Assembly: GCA_020631735.1 (NCBI GenBank)
Contig: CM036215.1
Span: forward strand, 15,650,346 to 15,714,345
Direction: 5' to 3'
Source: Saccharum officinarum
Taxonomy: Eukaryota; Streptophyta; Magnoliopsida; Poales; Poaceae
DNA length: 64,000 nucleotides
The notes beneath the pieces were generated by a model. That model did not search any database, had not been told where the DNA came from, and saw nothing but the letters and a program-made list of their open reading frames with translations. Below are positions 1-13,700 of this stretch, in pieces. The first letter of the stretch is position 1; each line of letters starts with the position of its first letter. The position numbers and the translations under genes are program-made.

Positions 1-1274
1 AGAAGTCTAACTTGTGTTGCATGTGGAAATGAGTGTCAATTTCAAAGTTGAGAGGAAAACCTTTGAGAAATGGTTTCAAAATGCCAATTAAGGCTTAAAG
101 GTAGTACTTGTCTCGTGGGAGATCACTTGGAGTTGGCATACATTGAAAAACGTTTTTGGGTGTGCACTTGTAGTGGTTCTTGGAAATGGAATTATGTGTC
201 GATGGGTTATGTTTTATGGAACTTGTGTTATAATTGTCCTAGGAGAAAGAAAAAAGAATTTAAATGTCATGGTCCTCTTCATTGTACAACTCTAGAAAAA
301 TCGACCTAATCAATTAAACTTTCATGGAATTTTGGACCAAGGAGTCCGACGTTGAAATAGTGCTTGAATAGTTGGATTTGAGAATGATGATTTACCTAAT
401 TAAAGATCAGTCTCCCATCAAGAGGTGAGATGGTTCATCATGTTGCACATCTATGGTTTGCCCTAGGAGTCATGTTTTGTTTTTCCAGTAAAGCACAAAA
501 TCTTTTATGAACAAAGTAAAGCACAAAATCAATTAGCTTGTAAGATGATTCGTTTGAGCATATGTTTTGCGCAACAATTTTTCATAAACAGTTTGTAAAC
601 TAATTCGGAGTAGACACATTCAGTTTGTTTGGGACATGTGACTCAGTTAATAGCTAGAACTATCCTTCTGACTAATTCATGGATTACGTGAGATAAAAAA
701 ACAGACAAACTCTGTAGTCTATAGGTATTAGGCAGGGCAGTGCTGAGCATTCTACTATATCGCTTGTTGTTACTAGAGTGTTGCAAAGTAAGTTGGCCAA
801 ATATTGTACCGAATTACTTGTTAGTCACAACCTCCTAAATCATGGACTGCAGCTAGAATGCAATAAGTAGGGGTTTCCACTAATATTATGTTTTTGTCTG
901 TATAAAATTAAGGGAGGGCCAAACTATACAACAAAGTCCAGGAAACTTACTGCATCAGAAGTTCCAGCGTGGCCAACAGATGTAATTGCCGGAGCTCTAC
1001 TTCGACGATTGTGCATGCGGCCTGCGTGGCAGCGTCCGGCACACTAGCATAGTGCCGATGCAACTCACTTCCGTTCTGAATTTGTATTCAGGAAATGAAG
1101 ACAGTAGTTTTTACTGCATGAATTACAACTTGGAAATGGATCTGTTCAGCTGCAAGTGAGGGGTATTTCAATCCGTGTTACATCCCCTGGTACTAGGCTA
1201 ATGATTCTTTGACCAAGCAAGTATTATTAGGTTCTGATTACCTTGATAATCATCGAAGGCTAGGTGGAATGGTG
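1..1274. repeat. Segmental duplication copy A, first block
   Basis: AT-rich non-coding sequence that is matched almost base for base by 54090-55360, with scattered substitutions and one-base indels. No credible exon was found: the short open frames do not resemble known proteins and are not conserved between the copies. The block ends exactly where the 5-kb LTR is inserted; copy B continues here without interruption. The true left edge of the duplication lies outside the window. Confidence 0.9.
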
Positions 1275-1276
1275 TG

Positions 1277-1293
1277 TAACACCCCAGGTGTTA
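1277..1293 (+). promoter_or_regulatory. Palindrome at LTR 5' terminus
   Basis: TAACACC, a 3-base spacer and GGTGTTA form a 7-bp perfect inverted repeat immediately inside the terminal TG. The same arms are kept at the corresponding ends of both LTRs of the complete element. The role is unknown; integrase recognition or a transcript hairpin are possible. Confidence 0.6.
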
Positions 1294-4200
1294 GGCTTGC
1301 AGTTGGCACTTGCGTTGCATGAGCGTAATCATCATTTGTTCATATATGAGCATGTAACATAGGTGATACACTAGTGCAACATGTGAAACATGCCTATATA
1401 GAATGTGCTTTGAAATATCTGCCACATCTCTTTGAAACATATGCAACGTGCTCTTGTTAATTATGTTTCAATGTGTGTATGTAGATGCTCATGCTTGGTA
1501 ATGCAAGTGAGTGTTGATGTCACTTCTTTCATGTGTCTCACATCACTTTCTATCTATCCCTGGAAAAGTTTCATGAAGTTTGGAATCAAAAAGTCACATG
1601 AAATGATAAGTTATATCCTTGTTGGAATGGTTTTACTAAGTGCTTGAATTGCACTATTAAGTGAATGGAAATATAGGTCATCAACCAAACCTTGCAACTT
1701 TGCCCAAATGACTCTAGATGAACTCTACAACAAAAGTCATGAAGGGTTCATGCTGAGCAAATGTCAAGAAAATGCTCTGATTGGCCTAAAAGTCATGAAA
1801 GATTGACTTTTGTACTAGTTATGAGGTTAGACCTTAAATAAAAGTTGTAGTTCATATTATGTAGAACAAACTTTGCTTAATGGTCAAGAGTTAGTTTGGC
1901 CTCTAACCTAGTCAAATAAAGCTCACAAGATTGAGTCAACTGCTGTTTTTCAGCCCTAGAAATAATTGTAAGTCCCCAAAGTGACAGCAGTGAGGTAGCT
2001 TCTTTACAACATTTTATCGTCCAAATTCATGTGGTAGCTCAATTTCATTCCTTACTATGGGTTGAAGTACTTTTTATGGTGGAGCCAATGAATCAAGTCT
2101 CATCAAGTTTGGAGTTCATTTGGATCTTCAAAAACAGTTTCCAAAACAGCAAAAGGTTACTTTGTCACTAAACCAACATGGACATTGGCATTCCACGTTC
2201 TCCAAATTTTGTTACATAAATTAAGTTGAGCCAAATGTAAAAGTTTGAGCTTACCTATTGGGGAAGAACATATAAGAAGATGGCACCAGTTGCAATTCAT
2301 TGTGACCCCCATTTTGGATAGTTGCTCATTGTTATCAAATCACTAACATTGGCAACTTTGGAGCCAATTATCTCCTAAGCTAGAGCCCTAATGACTGTGG
2401 ACCCTAAATCAAAGTTGGAGAGTATTTAGAGATGATCACATTTTGTTTTGGGCCCATTGTCCAATTCGAAACTGAGCCAGCCCAAAAATGGTCTCCAAGT
2501 CAGGCACAGCAACGCACGACACGTACTCGACACAATGTTCGAACCACCGACACGTGCTCTAGACGTGGCGGCCATGCTCGTGTCGCGCCCCCACCTCCCT
2601 ACCGCATGGTGCCCATGCTCCATCGTCTCCCCTCACTACGCCTGCGTGTTGCCTCGTCGAGTGGAGAAGCCGAGCGCTCGCTCTCGTCTCTCACTCGCCC
2701 CTCTCTCGCTCTGTGCCTGCGGCCTCGCACTGCGCAAACACCGTCGCCATGGCTGGACCAGCAAAGCTCCCCATGCCGCTCCTTCCTGCTCCACACACCC
2801 TCCTACACCCTCAAAAGCGGAGCGCCGAGCCGCCATCACCCACGCATGCGGGTGTAGCCGCTGCTGCCCCTACGCATCACCCTCGCCGGCAGAGCCGAGC
2901 AGCGCCGCCGCATGTCGCCTTCCCTGCTGCGGCCGCACATGGCTAGGGCATCATGGGCCACCTCCAGCAAGTCTGAGTGCTCCCACGGGTGTGGGCGGAC
3001 ATGTTGGTGCTCGAGCTGCCTTTCTCCGCCGTCGTTCGCCTCCGGCTCACCGCCAATGCCGGCGCGGCCCCGCCGCTTCCCCGACGCCGGCGACGACCTC
3101 ACCGGCCAAAAATCGACCGGCCGGCAACCCTCATCCGCCTCCTCTGTTTTGAAAGAGGAGAAGGACCTCGCGCGGCAATTGGACTAAAGGGAGGGGCCTA
3201 TCTACACACCACTGACTCATATGAATAGTGACTTTGTACTGCGGGTTTATTTGGAAGAACTGCAGGGACTCCTTTGCAAAGTTGTTTTTCCTTTTTCGTT
3301 TTTCTGGTTTTCTTTTCCAGAAAATTATGCCAAATGTTGAAAGTGTGTAGTAATTAGTACAAAAATCATAAAATATCAAATGAGGACTTTTTGGAATCAT
3401 TGTGAAATTATCTATGCAGTGGATCTAGAGTATGTAATGTTTTAGTTTAAAGTTTTAGTTCTAAAAATAGATCTTTGCATCTAGGTTTTCATTGCTAGTT
3501 GCATTTGTCATTTTCATATGTACAAATTTAGGGCTCCAAATGAAGTGAAATTTTTGTGGCATGCTACTCATGTCATGTTTGATGTGTGATAATAATTTCA
3601 TGAATTTTTGTTGCTATATGAGTGAGTTATTAGTGTATCTTTCTCTCACATGATTTATTGCAATATCTATTTGTCTTTTTCATAGAGGCTGATATATATC
3701 TCCAAATGGCTTGAAATTTGGACACTAGATTATTGAGAGCATATGTAGTCCACTGTAATTTTGGAAGAATTTATTGTGCAATTTTGATATGTGTTCATAA
3801 TTCCACCTAATTATCTAAATAAATTAAGAAAATGTATTAAAGGAATTTATTTAGTATTGTACACTATGTTTTCTGGTGTTCATTAGTCATGTGTGACATA
3901 TTGGTAAAGTTGGTTTTGTCCAATTATATATTTGCAACATATGTTAATAATTATTTCTTGCAAATGTGGTTTCTGGATAGATCTGGAAACTTAGCAAAGT
4001 TCTTCATGTTAATGATATTTTCTGAGCATCTTGTCTATAGCAAAGTTGTATATAATTCATGTATCTAGCCTGTGTTAAAATTTGGTGGCATTTGGTAAAT
4101 TATTTTTTGAGTTATAGATGTTTAAAGTCAGGTCCCAGATTTGGTTGCTCTCTGTTTGGAGCAGACCAGATTCTATAGTTCCATTTTTTCGACCTACTAA

Positions 4201-5826
4201 ACTTGGGAATAAGGCTTAGGTGATATTAAATGAATTGTAGAAAATTTCATAAGCTTTCTAGAATGTCTTGTTTCACATATTTTGGAGTTGTGGATCTCCA
4301 GTTATGGTTAAATTACTCAGCTACTGCTCTGAGGTCCAGAAAGTGGCAAATTCTAGTTCTAGTGCTTTGATTAACTTTGCCATGCTTGTGTATTGAAGTG
4401 TGACACATATCTTTGATGGTACTTGGGTTAGTACCCTGTGATCTTATGAGACTTGTGTCTTGATTGATGTGCTTGCCCTCTTCTATGTTATGCCTTAATG
4501 AGAATTAAGTTAATTAGCTCTAGGTGCTTATGTGAACTTTGGTATGCTTGCTTGATTGCTTTGTTTATTGCAATTCGATGCATTCACACATATGCATTGT
4601 TGCACCTCATATAGGTACGCTAGCTGAAACATGTGAAGGACATGATGTGGAGCTGAACCCAAAGATGGTGTTGGCGGATCCATCTCAAAGATTGAAGGAT
4701 CGAACAAGTGCTATAATGGAGGATGCTCGCCAAGCGAGTTCATCTGACACACACTAACTTGAGTCGGATCCTAGGCAAGCCCCGGAGCATTATAATTCTC
4801 CTACCTTCAAAGCAATTAATTCTATATATGTTATATGTATTGTTGCATTAAGTGATAGGAGTTAGTTGGAAACCCTTGCTGTATTATATCATTCCTTGTC
4901 CAGATATATGAATCTTGAATCCTACATAGACCAGGGTCGAGTAGATGCTTAGCCCTGCTTTAAGCGGTAGAAGTCAGGTGATTTCCTATCACCTGCGAGA
5001 TGTAGGGATATTCATATATGGCACGGTTGGCTATATTTGCTATCGTGGAAAAGAACCATGTGTTAATAAAATGAAATGAGACCGGGCGGGATGACGATAG
5101 TGAAGCAACAAGGCATGAAGGTCTTGGGTGTGGATCTGTCCCCGTCCGAGTCGTTTAAGGACCAATTCGCTGTACGTCCTTGAGTCATATTGAACGCAAT
5201 CTAACACTTAGTTGGCCGGATAAGTCGTTTCGACCGCGAATCCGAGTAATACAGTTCAGGCCGGGAATCGAAGGATAGGTCGCATCTTGGAGATAGTAAG
5301 GATGTGCTTGGGAACATTGACATAAGACCAAGGGGGGTTAAAGTCCCTATCATCCTGGCAGAGTGTTGCCTTTGGGGATGCGGCATCAGTTGAACTCGCG
5401 CTTTCCTGAACGGTACCAAAGGTGACCTGAGCAACCCTCGCCAGGCGTGTCTCGGTGAGTGTTAGAAATACCCCTCTAGCTGGATAGGAACTTGATTCAA
5501 ATCGCCGTCGCTCCCGGTTAGTGAGCACTTGACTTGAGCAACGGCAACGTAGATTCAATTAAATTAAACAGATGGTTAATTGGATGACGATGTAAAGGTT
5601 GCCTCAATTAAATTAAACAGATGTTTGCTCCTAACAAAGTGAGTGCTCTAGTACAGATTCTAATATAGATGATAGGTTAATGATAATTAACTTGATGCTT
5701 AAGCATTAATGATTACTTATCTATATTAAGCTTTTATGCAAAATGTTGTCAAGCTAGCACACTTTATATCAACCTTGCATGATCCTTGGTGTCACTTTAT
5801 TTCTAGTTTACGACGGGTAAGTCTAG

Positions 5827-5848
5827 CTGAGTACCTTGTCGTACTCAG
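5827..5848 (+). promoter_or_regulatory. Conserved LTR hairpin
   Basis: CTGAGTAC, six bases (CTTGTC) and GTACTCAG. The 8-bp arms are identical in all four long LTRs of this window, while the 6-base loop differs between subfamilies. Confidence 0.65.
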
Positions 5849-6297
5849 GGTTTTATCCCCACTTGTTGCAGGTTGTGATGTATCATGGCGACTGCAAGAG
5901 TTGGTTGGCTCCTGCCTTAGTGGCGGAGTGTGATTATGGACATGATCCTTCTTATTTACCTTATCTCTAATGCTTTTGTTGGAAGTCGACCTTGGTACTA
6001 GCATGTATTTGAAATAAGATTAATGTTAGTTTCAAATTACTTTGCTTCCGCTACTTTTCAATGTAAGTTGTAATAACTATGTTGAACTCCGATGTATATT
6101 GAACTACTTGTGAAATGGATATAACATGTGACTTGTTATGTTGAATCACTACGATCTTAGCTTGTATGTTGGTTGGTTTGAAATCCCTCGTGATTTGATT
6201 GGACTACCGGAGTTATATGGGCTCAAGTGGGAGAATTTGATCACTTCGGTGATTGTTTTTGTACTTGTGCTCTTATAATTTGGACGATTCCATGACA

Positions 6298-8668
6298 TGG
6301 TGTTCCATCAGGAAGGCTAGAGGCATCAATATAACAATAGGATGCTGGCGTGCTGGTGTTTCAGATTTGGGAACCCTGTTGGGCAGAGAGCATATTCTTA
6401 AAATGCACACGTAGGTCCCCACTTGTTAAATGTGTCACTTAAGCGTGGTGTGATTACATACGTATGTCACGCTTAAGCGTGGTGCTCGAGATCAGATGCC
6501 ACATCCTTTATTATGTGCTCATGGCCACCACCACTACGATGTATACGATAATTTACGTGTTGTATTTGTGTTCCATGTATGTAAGCTTTTTTTAGACGAC
6601 AGAAGAATTATATTAGACAAAAGAAGAATTATATTAGATAATAGCTAGGTTCATCAACATGTTACAAGCACTCTGAAATACACTACATATATCAAGAAAC
6701 TGATTTTCATCTAAATTTTACCCACACTGTGAATAGCTCCAAATCTCAAACCCAAACTTATATGACGCTTCATAAGGATGACCACACAGACAAACACTCG
6801 GCAAAAGGCCTGAGAACATATGCCCAACAAATGACGGCCAACATTTCTGCAGGCGGAGTTGAGAAACTTCTTCTTTCTTATGTCTTCCTTCTTCTTCTTT
6901 CTACCATCAAAGAATGAGGAAGACTGATCTAAAACTTATTCTCCCTAATCCTTCATCGTGGCTAGATCTAACCATAACAAAACGGAGAAGAGACCGGAGA
7001 AAATTATTCTATTGTAGCGACATCATCTCCGCTTTGGTGTCATTGTACGGAAAAAAAAAGTCTTCATGTTGTCATGCCAGTGAAGTTGCTAACGCCGTAG
7101 TTGTCGCCCTCTTCTTCAACAGAGCCGCACCATGGAGAAAAGGATTCCATCCTACCCCCTCACCGTCGCCAGAGAGGAGATGAATTCTAAATACCAAGGA
7201 ATTTGGCATGGAGAGAACCTAACCCTAAGAACTCGATCTATAAGAAAACTTATTAAAAACGATGAATCCCCACTCCCTCCGGCCTCTGGCGAGATGCCGG
7301 AGGGGAAGCGAGGGGGACCAACGGTGGTGGAATGCGGGGGCAGTGGCGGCGATGACACTTAGAGAGAGTCGTGAGAGAGAGGTGCTTGTCTTCACACAAG
7401 GTATCTATGATTATATGCAAGCTTTTTCTGATTAGGGTGATTTGTATCTTAAATGACATACCTGAAATGTTGTCGTATCTGTGAGCCACTCACATGATTG
7501 TATAACTATGTATGTGAGACGTGAACCTTAATGAATCTAATTGTTCGTTTTATTTTTTTATAAATTACAAATTTTGTCTTCTTTTGTATTTTATCGTAGC
7601 ATTAGCACAGGCTCACTACTATTTGTTGTCTGTTACAATCAATTGCATAAAACTTAAACTATGAAAAAATATCATCATTCGGTTATTTTCATGTGCATCA
7701 TGAAATATTGTCGTAGCGTTAGCACGGGCACTCTACTAGTTAAAGATCAATCTCCCATCAAGGTATTTGCTTGTTGGATGGCTTTTAGCCAGGATGTCGA
7801 CCGGATGATCAAACCCTGCCCATCTGCCCTTGGCTCACAACATCATGATGCTGCGTCGCTAGCTCGCCGCTTACCGAGTCACCGACCAATGTGGGTGTTG
7901 TTGCGGTTAGGCAGGCTAGTCACCCATCCTCTAGTGGGCAATAGGCAGCGGCCCCCTCCGACTCCGAGTCTTTGATTATGAGCTGCCTCTACTAGGTGCC
8001 TAGCGGGTGATGGTGGCTGACCTCCATGGCCCCCTCTTGCTAGTTGACAGCCGCACTTTGATACCAAAGGTTAAGTAGAAAGGGACTAAAATAGGAACAT
8101 AGGAGGACGAGAGGATAGGTTGCGACCCACGTGAACATAAAGAGTTGTCAAATGATAGTCGTTGGTCAAGGTATGTGCTCGTGTTATGTTTGTGTCTAGG
8201 CTGGATAGAAGTGTAGAGATTTTGGCCCAATACCTAAGGCCACTTTAGATCTGTCAAGAGAGTTTTTGGGCCACTCCTAAGGTCGTGGCCCTAGGCCCAT
8301 ATCCATCCCTAAACCAACATTATGTTATGTTGTGTACATAGGGTATTTATATTGCCAAGGGACGGGCCAAAACAAAATTACCACATGTTCACATCCTATT
8401 CACTGTACTTCTAGAATATTCAAGGGCAATTTAGACATTTGGCTTGGTCATCAATCTAGAAATTTCCTGACATCTAAGAATAATAATCACCTAAGTTGTT
8501 TATGTCATGCTTGGGCGCTACCTCGGTACCACCGCATGTGTTGTGGGTGCGCTATCCTCCGTGCCTTTGGCATTGTGGTCTCCTTGGCACATGGAGGTCT
8601 ATGGTCTACAGATCTTGTCCCTTGCAGGCTAACACCATCTCTAGAGTAGAACAATGTTAATCTCATAG
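6298..8668. repeat. Segmental duplication copy A, second block (non-coding)
   Basis: This matches about 55359-57728 in copy B with a few per cent divergence and small indels. It holds no gene that I can support. Inside it are a Helitron-like 3' end (about 7711-7739) and low-complexity purine/pyrimidine stretches. Short open frames on both strands are not conserved in length between the copies. Confidence 0.85.
7705..7739 (+). mobile_element. Helitron-like 3' terminus
   Basis: Sequence of the type TCGTAGCGTTAGCACGGGCA followed by CTCTACTAG and then T. Grass Helitrons typically end in a short GC hairpin followed by CTAG at a T. A diverged version of the same motif lies about 115 bp upstream (7593-7620). 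No 5' TC terminus could be identified, so the length of the element is unknown. Copy B carries the matching end, finishing at about 56800. Confidence 0.45.
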
Positions 8669-9714
8669 GGTGTGTTTGGTTAGGTGGCTTAGGGGCTAGC
8701 CAAGCTCCCATAATGTAGCCTCTTGGTGTTTGGATGCCTGTGTAGCTGCTAAGCCAGGCTCTGGGAAGCCAAAAGAGGGGTTCGGGGCTGGCTTGCTATA
8801 AACACTCAGGGGGATCGTTTCCAGGAAGCCAGGCTTGGCTAGGAGACCTGCGTGTTCATCTCACCGCACGTTCACTCACCTCTACCAGCGCTCGTCTCCC
8901 ACGCAAGCTCGCCGCCTCTTCCACGTGACCTCCACGGCTCCGTTGGTGCTTGTCTCCCCCGCGAGCTTCGTCTCCACGCATGCTACGCCGGGAAACGCAC
9001 GAACCTCAGCCTCCTCCCTGCTCACATTGTCGCACCTCTACCTCCTTCGTGCTCACGCGGGTCCTGGCCCCCACCACCGGGAACCGCATGGATCTCTGCC
9101 CCCTCTGCGTAGCTCTGCAAGTTTTTTCCCATCGATATCCGTTGTTCCACGTCCGCCCATCTCCATCATTTTGCATTCGCTTGGTGGCTGGCGCCTTCCA
9201 TGGCCACCGCCACCCTCGCCACTCCCTCTTCCTTCTTCTCCTTACGGCCGGTGCCAGCGTAGGCGCAGACGGCGAGGAGAGGACAACAAGGCCCTTCCTC
9301 CACCCTGCGTGCGCCTACGCTTTGCAAGAGGGCCAGTCCCGCAGCTTCCGCCACCTGCTGTGCGGCCTCGACCTCGTCGTGCAGTGCCCGCTAGCGGCGG
9401 GAGAGCGCACGCCCCTAGTGTTCGTGCATGGGAGCTTCCACGCGGCCTGGTGCTGGGCTAAGCACCGGCTTCCCTTCTTCTCACCGAGCATGCCCATCAT
9501 GCCCACCACATGTTCGATTGAAGTCCTCAAAGGGTAAACTTACCAACTGAAGGAAGAGGTGATTCTATGCAAATTAAATCAGACAACCCAAACACACTGA
9601 TTTCTAGACAGGCTTAGTATAAGCAATCAAACATGTGCTGCTTGCATTGGCTAGAGGTAGCCTGTCTTAGTTTTAATTTGCTTGCCAGGCTTGGCGAGGA
9701 AGTGAACCAAACAC
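8669..9714. mobile_element. Non-autonomous hAT-like transposon, copy A
   Basis: The terminal inverted repeats are GGTGTGTTTGGTT on the left and an imperfect complement (AACCAAACAC) on the right. They are flanked by near-identical 8-bp sites, TCTCATAG at 8661-8668 and ACTCATAG at 9715-9722. The 1046-bp body contains a GC-rich stretch with a fragment of an alpha/beta-hydrolase exon. The same element with the same cargo is at 57729-58787, so insertion and capture predate the segmental duplication. No transposase is encoded. Confidence 0.7.
9200..9537 (+). pseudogene. Captured alpha/beta-hydrolase first-exon fragment
   Basis: A start codon at 9200 opens a serine/alanine-rich, transit-peptide-like N-terminus of 20 residues that ends in a TAG stop. 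Further on, in another frame, the sequence reads PLVFVHGSFHAAWCWAKH and then LPFFS. This is the oxyanion-hole HG region of plant alpha/beta hydrolases. The nucleophile elbow and the rest of the fold are missing. The fragment sits inside transposon terminal repeats and carries the same TAG in both duplicate copies, so it was dead before the duplication. What was captured is the first exon of a plastid-type hydrolase gene; the exact family member cannot be told from this. Confidence 0.65.
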
Positions 9715-10612
9715 ACTCATAGTTGACAAGAAAACTCTATAGTCGACACTTAAAATACGGAGGCATTTATCTAAAGAGCTTTGTTACGGTGCTCGGGAGG
9801 AACTGGTAGTTCGTCCCCTAAGAAACTATTTACTGTGGCTATTAATTAAAGAATAATTAATTATGCTTAAGGGCAGTTTAGTTCTTCTCCTCTCCTGTAC
9901 ACAATCTCTAACCCAAATCTACGAACGCACCCCAATCCATTCCATTGATACTGTTGTCTGCTCCAGACGGTGCACGCGCTCCGGTGCTCCCTTTGGGTCT
10001 GTATGGTGTTGAGTTTGAGGGGTTTGTGATTCCGATTCGTACTGCATAGGTGTGCAGCGCGACGACGACTATTGCAGCCTTGCTACAACGCTGCAACGGG
10101 GCCGGAGCCCGCGCCGGGTCCGCCGCGGTTGACCGGCGTCGGTGCGATCACGATTCACGAACCAAACACCGCCCGCGGCGGACGGTTCCGCTACCGTGTG
10201 TAAAATTTCACTTATTTTAGATTGCATCTTATCTTTCTTTGGCATGGCTGTAACACCTATAGATTAGATGCAAGTGCAATACGGCCAGCAAGAAAGATAG
10301 ACCAGCGCGGCGCGGGCGCGCGGCAACAGCGGCCCGGCAGGCGGCAGCAAGCATGGCAAGGCATCTGATAGTAGGCATGGGAAGCAAGCAGTGGCAGCTC
10401 GGTGATGAAGGCTTCAAGCAGCACAACAACTGCGTTCGGCGAGATGTTCATAGCCGCAGTGACGAACGACGGCCCCATGTCTAACTCCGGCGGCCGCGTG
10501 TGCGTCATGAACGGCAAGAACGGCGCCACCATCTCGTGCATATGTGACCCACGGCGAAGATCAAGCACGGCGCCGCATCCGCATTATCGTTTGGCAGCCC
10601 ACCGGTGACTTC

Positions 10613-10742
10613 GGCCCCGTTCGCTTCGCTCAAAAAAAAGGCTGAAACACTGTTCTAGCTGATTTTTTTTTTGAGAGAAAAATACTATCCTGACTAAAAA
10701 GACAAGCCGAAAAAACTGTTTATAAACCGGCTAAACAGGGCC
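10613..10742. mobile_element. MITE with GGCCCCGTTCGC ends
   Basis: A 130-bp element beginning GGCCCCGTTCGCTTCGCT and ending GGCTAAACAGGGCC. Inside is the typical AGCTGATTTTTT...GAGAGAAAAATACT core of a common panicoid MITE family. TTC flanks both sides. It is nested in the left arm of the MULE-like element. A related but truncated and inverted piece lies at about 26226-26310. Confidence 0.7.
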
Positions 10743-10766
10743 TTCATCTGGACAACGAGTGCCTGG

Positions 10767-13700
10767 TGTAACGGAACCGTCCAAATTATAAGAGCACAAG
10801 TTCAAAATCAATCGCCGAAACGATCAAATTCTCAAACTTGAGCTCATATAACTCCGGTAGTCCACGAAATCACGAGGGATTTCAAACCAAACCGAGAGCA
10901 ACCAAGATCGTAGTGATTCAACGTAACACAACACTTGTTACAACAGTTCGTAAGTAGCTCTCATACATCGGAGTACAAATAATTTTATTACAAAACTAAA
11001 ATAAAGATTAGCGGAAGCAACATAATTTCTGAAACCATTTAAAACCAAATACTGCCAGTACATAGTCACATCCTGCAAAAGCATACCAGAAGAGATACTA
11101 CAGAGACCATGCCCATATGGTCTAGTCTTCACACCCACATGGCGAAGACAATACTTGCAGCAACAAGTACGAATCTGCTACCTGTAACAGGTGGGAATAA
11201 ACCCTGAGTACGAGAAGGTACTCAGCTAGACTTACCCGATAAAAACTAAAAACAACGGTGACACCAAGGAGTATGCAAGGCTTTATAAGGTGGGTTAGCT
11301 TGACTCATTTGCAGAAAAGCTTATTACAGATAAGTAATCATTAATGCTTAAGCATCGAGTTAATAATCATTAACCTGTCATCTAGATTAGCACCTGTACT
11401 AGAGCAATCACTTCATTAGGAGCAAACAATATTAACCATAGCAGGTATAATAAGGCCATCATCATCATTATCATCAATTCCGAACTATCATTAAAAATTA
11501 GTGTATCTACGCTGAAGATAACCAGTCAAGTTTCTCACTATCCGGGAGAGACGGCGACTCGAATCGATTCCAACTCAGCTGACGGGGGTATTCCTGACAC
11601 TCACCCGGCAAACCCCGCTAAAGGCAGCCATAGATAACCTTTGGTACAACTTAGGGTGGGCCCGAACAGCGCCGCGTTCTCGGGGATACCAGTGGCCAGG
11701 ATGCTCAGGACTTTTAACTCACCTGTCCTTGGACCCTCTGACTCCCTTCCGAGGCGACTTTCACTTTTCGACTTCGCAGCCTGAGTTGAGCTACTAGGCT
11801 TCGCGGTCGACAACCTCAGGCCGACCAACTAAATGTCAGGCATGCGTTCAAAATGACATAGAAGGCTCCAGGTCTCGGTCCTTAATCGACACAGACGGGG
11901 ATAGATCCACACCCAAGACCTCCATGTCTTGTTGCTCTACTATCGTCATCCCGCCCGGTCTCATTTCATTTCATTAACACATGGTTCATTTCCACAATAG
12001 CAAATATAGCCAACTGTGACCTAACAAAGCCCTATATCTCGCAGGTGACAGGAAATCACCCGACTTCTACCAGTCTAATTTAGCAGGGCTAAGCATAGAT
12101 ACGATCCTGTCTACATAGGATTCAGGGTTCGAATTGCTGGACAAGGAGTGTTATCAGTGCAGCAAGGGTTTCCAACCAACTCCTATCACGTAATGCAACA
12201 ATACATATAACATGTATATAAAGATAATTGATTTGAAAGTAGGAGGCTTATAATGCTCCGGGGCTTGCCTTAACCGAAAGAAGATAGATCAAGGGTCAGC
12301 TTCAAGAACGGTTTTCACGTCTTCTCCGGCTTCGTCGGACTGGACCTCCGGCTCCAGAACGGACTCCAACTTCAGGTTCCACGCCCAGCGAGACCTCGCT
12401 TGAGACACGATCCTTGACACACCTATTGCATGTATATGCATACAATGAATTTCATATATGCACCAAGGATGACATGATGATTTATGAACACGCCTGAATG
12501 ATGTGAAGATGGGTGTAATGACATAGCAACATCGTAAGCACAAAACCAAGTTATGTGGTGCTCTATTCAAATCACTTCAAGGTTAGGTGTAAATTTTCTC
12601 TCTGGTATTAACATGTTTAAACATCTCTAAGTAATCACTAAGTACCACAAAGATCATACTTAGCACACATATAACAAGTGCCGGCAATTTAGTGCATTGA
12701 CATGTTGACCGCAGCAACTTATCAAGTCCATAACTAGAGTTCTATAACTCCAATGGACATGCATGAGGACAATCTGGAAAGCTTATGAAATTATCCATAA
12801 TTCATTTATAAACATCTAAGCATGATTTTATAATTTACCAGGTCGAAATAGCACATACATAGAAACTGTTCTAAAAGGACAAAGAGCAAAACAATTCTGA
12901 CTCGAACTTTGAATAGCTGCCATTTCTAAACCATGAGTCCAAATGTCACCAAATTTTACCAGCAACTAATTCATAAGGTTCTTAATAAGTTTGTTATAGT
13001 TCACCAAGCATGAAAACATCATTAACATAGCCTAACTTACTTAACCACCAAATCTATCCAGAAAAGATAGATTTGTACAATTAAATATTAACTGATGTTG
13101 GGAACATCACAAATGACTTACCCAACTTTACTAACAGTTAGATCATGTTTAATTAACACCAAATCAAGTCATGGCACTAGCATAATTATTTATCTAATCC
13201 CCCTTTTTCTATTTATTTAAAGTGCATGAGTATAAATGGAATCACATATAAAATATAACTAGAAAATTCTAATAAATTTATAGAGGCAAATACATGCTAA
13301 CAAGAGGCTACCATAACAATTTCACCTCAAATTGACCAGTAGATTAGGAGATATCAAAATAACAAAAAGATAAGTGCTAAATAAACCTATAACAAATGAA
13401 TTTCATAATTGGAGCAAATGACCTTTAACAAGGCTAAAAATTTAACCAGAGTATCATTATACCATGATTAACATTTCCCAAAATTTTCATGGCCAAAGGA
13501 TTAACACACATGGAGATACAAAATTACTAAAACACATATTTAAATAAAATGCATCACAAAATTAACTGCAAACCTTAGGAATTATTAACCAACATACCAC
13601 ATATTATATTTTCTAAATAAACTAGACATTACTAGGAAACCAACAAAATTAGAACCATAACATTGGGATCTATTAATCATGAGATATGTATTTTTGAATC

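Larger units (their letters stand above)
1275..6297 (+). mobile_element. Solo LTR (5.0 kb) of a Tekay-like Ty3/gypsy retrotransposon
   Basis: It begins TGTAACACCCC and ends CCATGACA, and is flanked by the 5-bp duplication TGGTG at 1270-1274 and 6298-6302. Copy B has a single TGGTG at the matching site (about 55359-55363), so the boundaries are proven by an empty site. It is related to the LTRs of the complete element at 10767-26015, which lie in the opposite orientation: the two share the ends, a segment with GAGTAC/GTACTC arms, and a GC-rich patch (here about 2480-3190). It belongs to a different subfamily. No internal region, primer site or second LTR is present, so it is a recombination remnant. 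Open frames in the GC-rich patch have no recognisable protein identity and are not called as genes. Confidence 0.93.

Noticed and set aside
2448..3152. Long overlapping open frames on both strands
   Set aside because: They fall in the GC-rich patch of the solo LTR; GC-rich DNA produces long frames by chance and no domain is seen.
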